Source of the DNA: JAGQWW01 sp041392845
GTDB taxonomy: Bacteria; Bacteroidota; Bacteroidia; Chitinophagales; Saprospiraceae
Length of the DNA: 64,000 nt
Direction: 5' to 3'
Assembly: GCA_041392845.1 (NCBI GenBank)
Contig: JAWKLG010000016.1
Span: 62,001 to 126,000 of the forward strand
Shown here piece after piece: positions 62,841-64,000 of this stretch. The first letter of the stretch is position 1, and each line of letters begins with the position of its first letter. Both the position numbers and the translations under genes were made by a program. The notes under the pieces are model-generated. The model was given only the letters and a program-made list of their open reading frames with translations, did not search any database and was not told the DNA's origin.

Positions 62841-64000
62841 TTAGTTCAAAACAATTTTGTCGGAATAAACCTTGTCGCCTTGTTGGATGGTGAAAAACAC
62901 CGTTCCTTTTGCAGCTTTATTAAGGTCTATCGCTTTTTCATATACGCCATCAAAGTCAGGCATCTCCTGCTTGTAGATTTCTTTTCCGTTGATATCCGTA
63001 AACCTCACAGTTGTCGGTTGGGCATCGGCCATGAATTTTACCTGCACCCATCCATTGCTTGGATTTGGAAAAAGATTAATGGCTTCCAATTGAAGGTTTC
63101 TTTCAAATTCAACAGAAGTGTCCATGTTTCCGGCATCTTCCACTTCTTCTTCGACGAATTCTATTTCCTCTTCTATTTCTTCAGTGATTTCATCAGAAGT
63201 AGAGATAGTCTTTATAATGATGATTTTTTTAGGTTCACCATTTTCTGCACTTTCTTCTATTTCTTTTTCAATCACGATTACATGGGGCTCATCACCTTCT
63301 GCACCTTCATGACTTACTTCTTTTTCAATATTGATCTGGTGGAATTTCATTTTGCCTTCTCCGCCTTTCAAGGTAGCAGTGGTATTAGCAGCGCGGTCGT
63401 TTCTTAGATAAGCGATGTCCACTTTATCTCCTTTCTTTTTTGAAGAAAGATAATCAGCCAATTCATCAAAATCTGCTATTGGATTTCCGTCCAATGAGGT
63501 AATGATGTCTCCGGCCTCAAGTCCTGCAGCTTCAGCGGCGCTGTTTTCAACTACCTCTGAGATAAGTGCACCTTTGTCACTTACTCCTTCTACGGTTTTG
63601 GTTTCTTCACCATTGTTGTTTTCTACATTGACCTTCTTATTCATCACCACTCCAAGGAAGCCCTGATTTGGATCCATTTCTTTATGGTCGATGAAGTGGA
63701 TGTTGTGATCCATGGATTTCAATGCTTCTTCAGGAAGTTCTTCACCTGGTTCTACTACCCAAACCCTCACGTCTTTATCACCGTCTTTGTCTGTAGTTAC
63801 CTTAATTACCTTTTTACCGTTTTCCTCATTGATTTCCACATTCTTGTTGATGTTGGAACCTTTTACGCGGAAAACTTTCACATCTTCACCATCTTCAGGA
63901 ACGATTACTTCAATTTGGTCGTCAGATTCCCAGTTGAAATCATCACCTTCTTTTACAATTTTTTCTACGACTTCTTCTCCATTGTCATCTATCGTTTTTT
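62841..64000 (-). CDS. PDZ-domain protein with T9SS sorting domain (5' end outside the window)
   Basis: The frame is still open at the window edge (upstream residues include NWESDDQIEVIVPEDGEDV), so only the last 386 or so residues are visible and the start lies beyond 64000. An acidic, repetitive stretch leads to a PDZ domain (GFLGVVMNKKV, then AAGLEAGDIITSLDGNPI, DFDELADYLSSKKKGD). A very acidic segment follows (EEIEEEIEFVEEEVEDAG), and the protein ends in a T9SS sorting domain (NLFPNPSNGWVQVKF to YSDKIVLN). It is predicted to be exported by the type IX system. Terminator at 62785. Confidence 0.8.
   Translation of the reverse strand, partial: KTIDDNGEEVVEKIVKEGDDFNWESDDQIEVIVPEDGEDVKVFRVKGSNINKNVEINEENGKKVIKVTTDKDGDKDVRVWVVEPGEELPEEALKSMDHNIHFIDHKEMDPNQGFLGVVMNKKVNVENNNGEETKTVEGVSDKGALISEVVENSAAEAAGLEAGDIITSLDGNPIADFDELADYLSSKKKGDKVDIAYLRNDRAANTTATLKGGEGKMKFHQINIEKEVSHEGAEGDEPHVIVIEKEIEESAENGEPKKIIIIKTISTSDEITEEIEEEIEFVEEEVEDAGNMDTSVEFERNLQLEAINLFPNPSNGWVQVKFMADAQPTTVRFTDINGKEIYKQEMPDFDGVYEKAIDLNKAAKGTVFFTIQQGDKVYSDKIVLN

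Noticed and set aside
1..64000. Phage, integrative element or secretion-island content
   Set aside because: No integrase, transposase, portal, terminase or tRNA-flanked att site is visible; the accessory part is limited to surface proteins and a decayed gene.

Overview
This window looks like a chromosomal segment of a Bacteroidota bacterium, most plausibly of the Saprospiraceae. Four things point there. There are type IX secretion and gliding genes (GldD, a PorV/PorQ-family barrel, two proteins with C-terminal T9SS sorting domains). Genes generally lack Shine-Dalgarno sequences. Promoters have -7 boxes of the form TANNTTTG. The gene set (IMP dehydrogenase, ParE, DUF3078, DUF3857, HYC_CC_PP, TIGR02757) is typical of the phylum. 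I see no phage, transposase, CRISPR array, tRNA or rRNA. Most of the window is ordinary housekeeping DNA.

Layout. 0-9 kb: cytochrome c, HD protein, tadA, guaB, redoxin, mdh, adenine deaminase, ABC exporter. 9.2-12.5 kb: a repeat-rich gap, a diheme peroxidase, and a compact ECF sigma / membrane regulator / Spy-like operon. 12.6-15.5 kb: sdhC and sdhA, both carrying single-base frame errors, with no sdhB behind them. 15.5-21.8 kb: the accessory part, with a large secreted repeat protein gene broken inside its tandem repeats, a lipoprotein, and a decayed gene. 21.9-32.8 kb: era-punA, HYC_CC_PP with a TonB-dependent receptor, TIGR02757, an RNA methyltransferase, parE and a PLP enzyme. 33-44 kb: methylmalonyl-CoA mutase, rpsU, PorV-like barrel, priA, HtrA protease, obgE and pyk. 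44-49.8 kb: radC, an M28 peptidase and a sigma factor / MscS-like / DUF3078 cluster. 49.8-64 kb: polA, a DUF4440-type protein, a PASTA protein, a tandem D-Ala-D-Ala ligase, gldD, ruvA, a PIG-L deacetylase, a DUF3857 protein and a truncated PDZ/T9SS protein.

The most interesting structure is between the genes. Nearly every gap holding a gene 3' end carries either a classical hairpin terminator or a degenerate tandem array with a strict 7-base (sometimes 8-base) period. At least six sequence families occur (GGTNCTG, CCTAGTA, GTAAATC, NNNTTCG, GCCAATG, GTGACGA, AAAACCT). Several begin at the stop codon. At two convergent gene pairs each gene carries the same family in its own sense orientation, so the two arms form an inverted repeat. 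A composite module of about 150 bp made of two such arrays plus a shared tail occurs twice (10.94 and 41.28 kb), and two hairpin-like dispersed elements recur at 9.4-9.6 and 32.8-33.3 kb.

Two promoter-plus-terminator units without a conventional gene (about 135 nt each, at 31.6 and 46.7 kb) are candidate small RNAs or leaders. Several housekeeping genes (sdhC, sdhA, ddl) are broken by single-base indels, mostly in or beside homopolymers. That looks more like long-read assembly error than decay, and should be settled before any biological reading.
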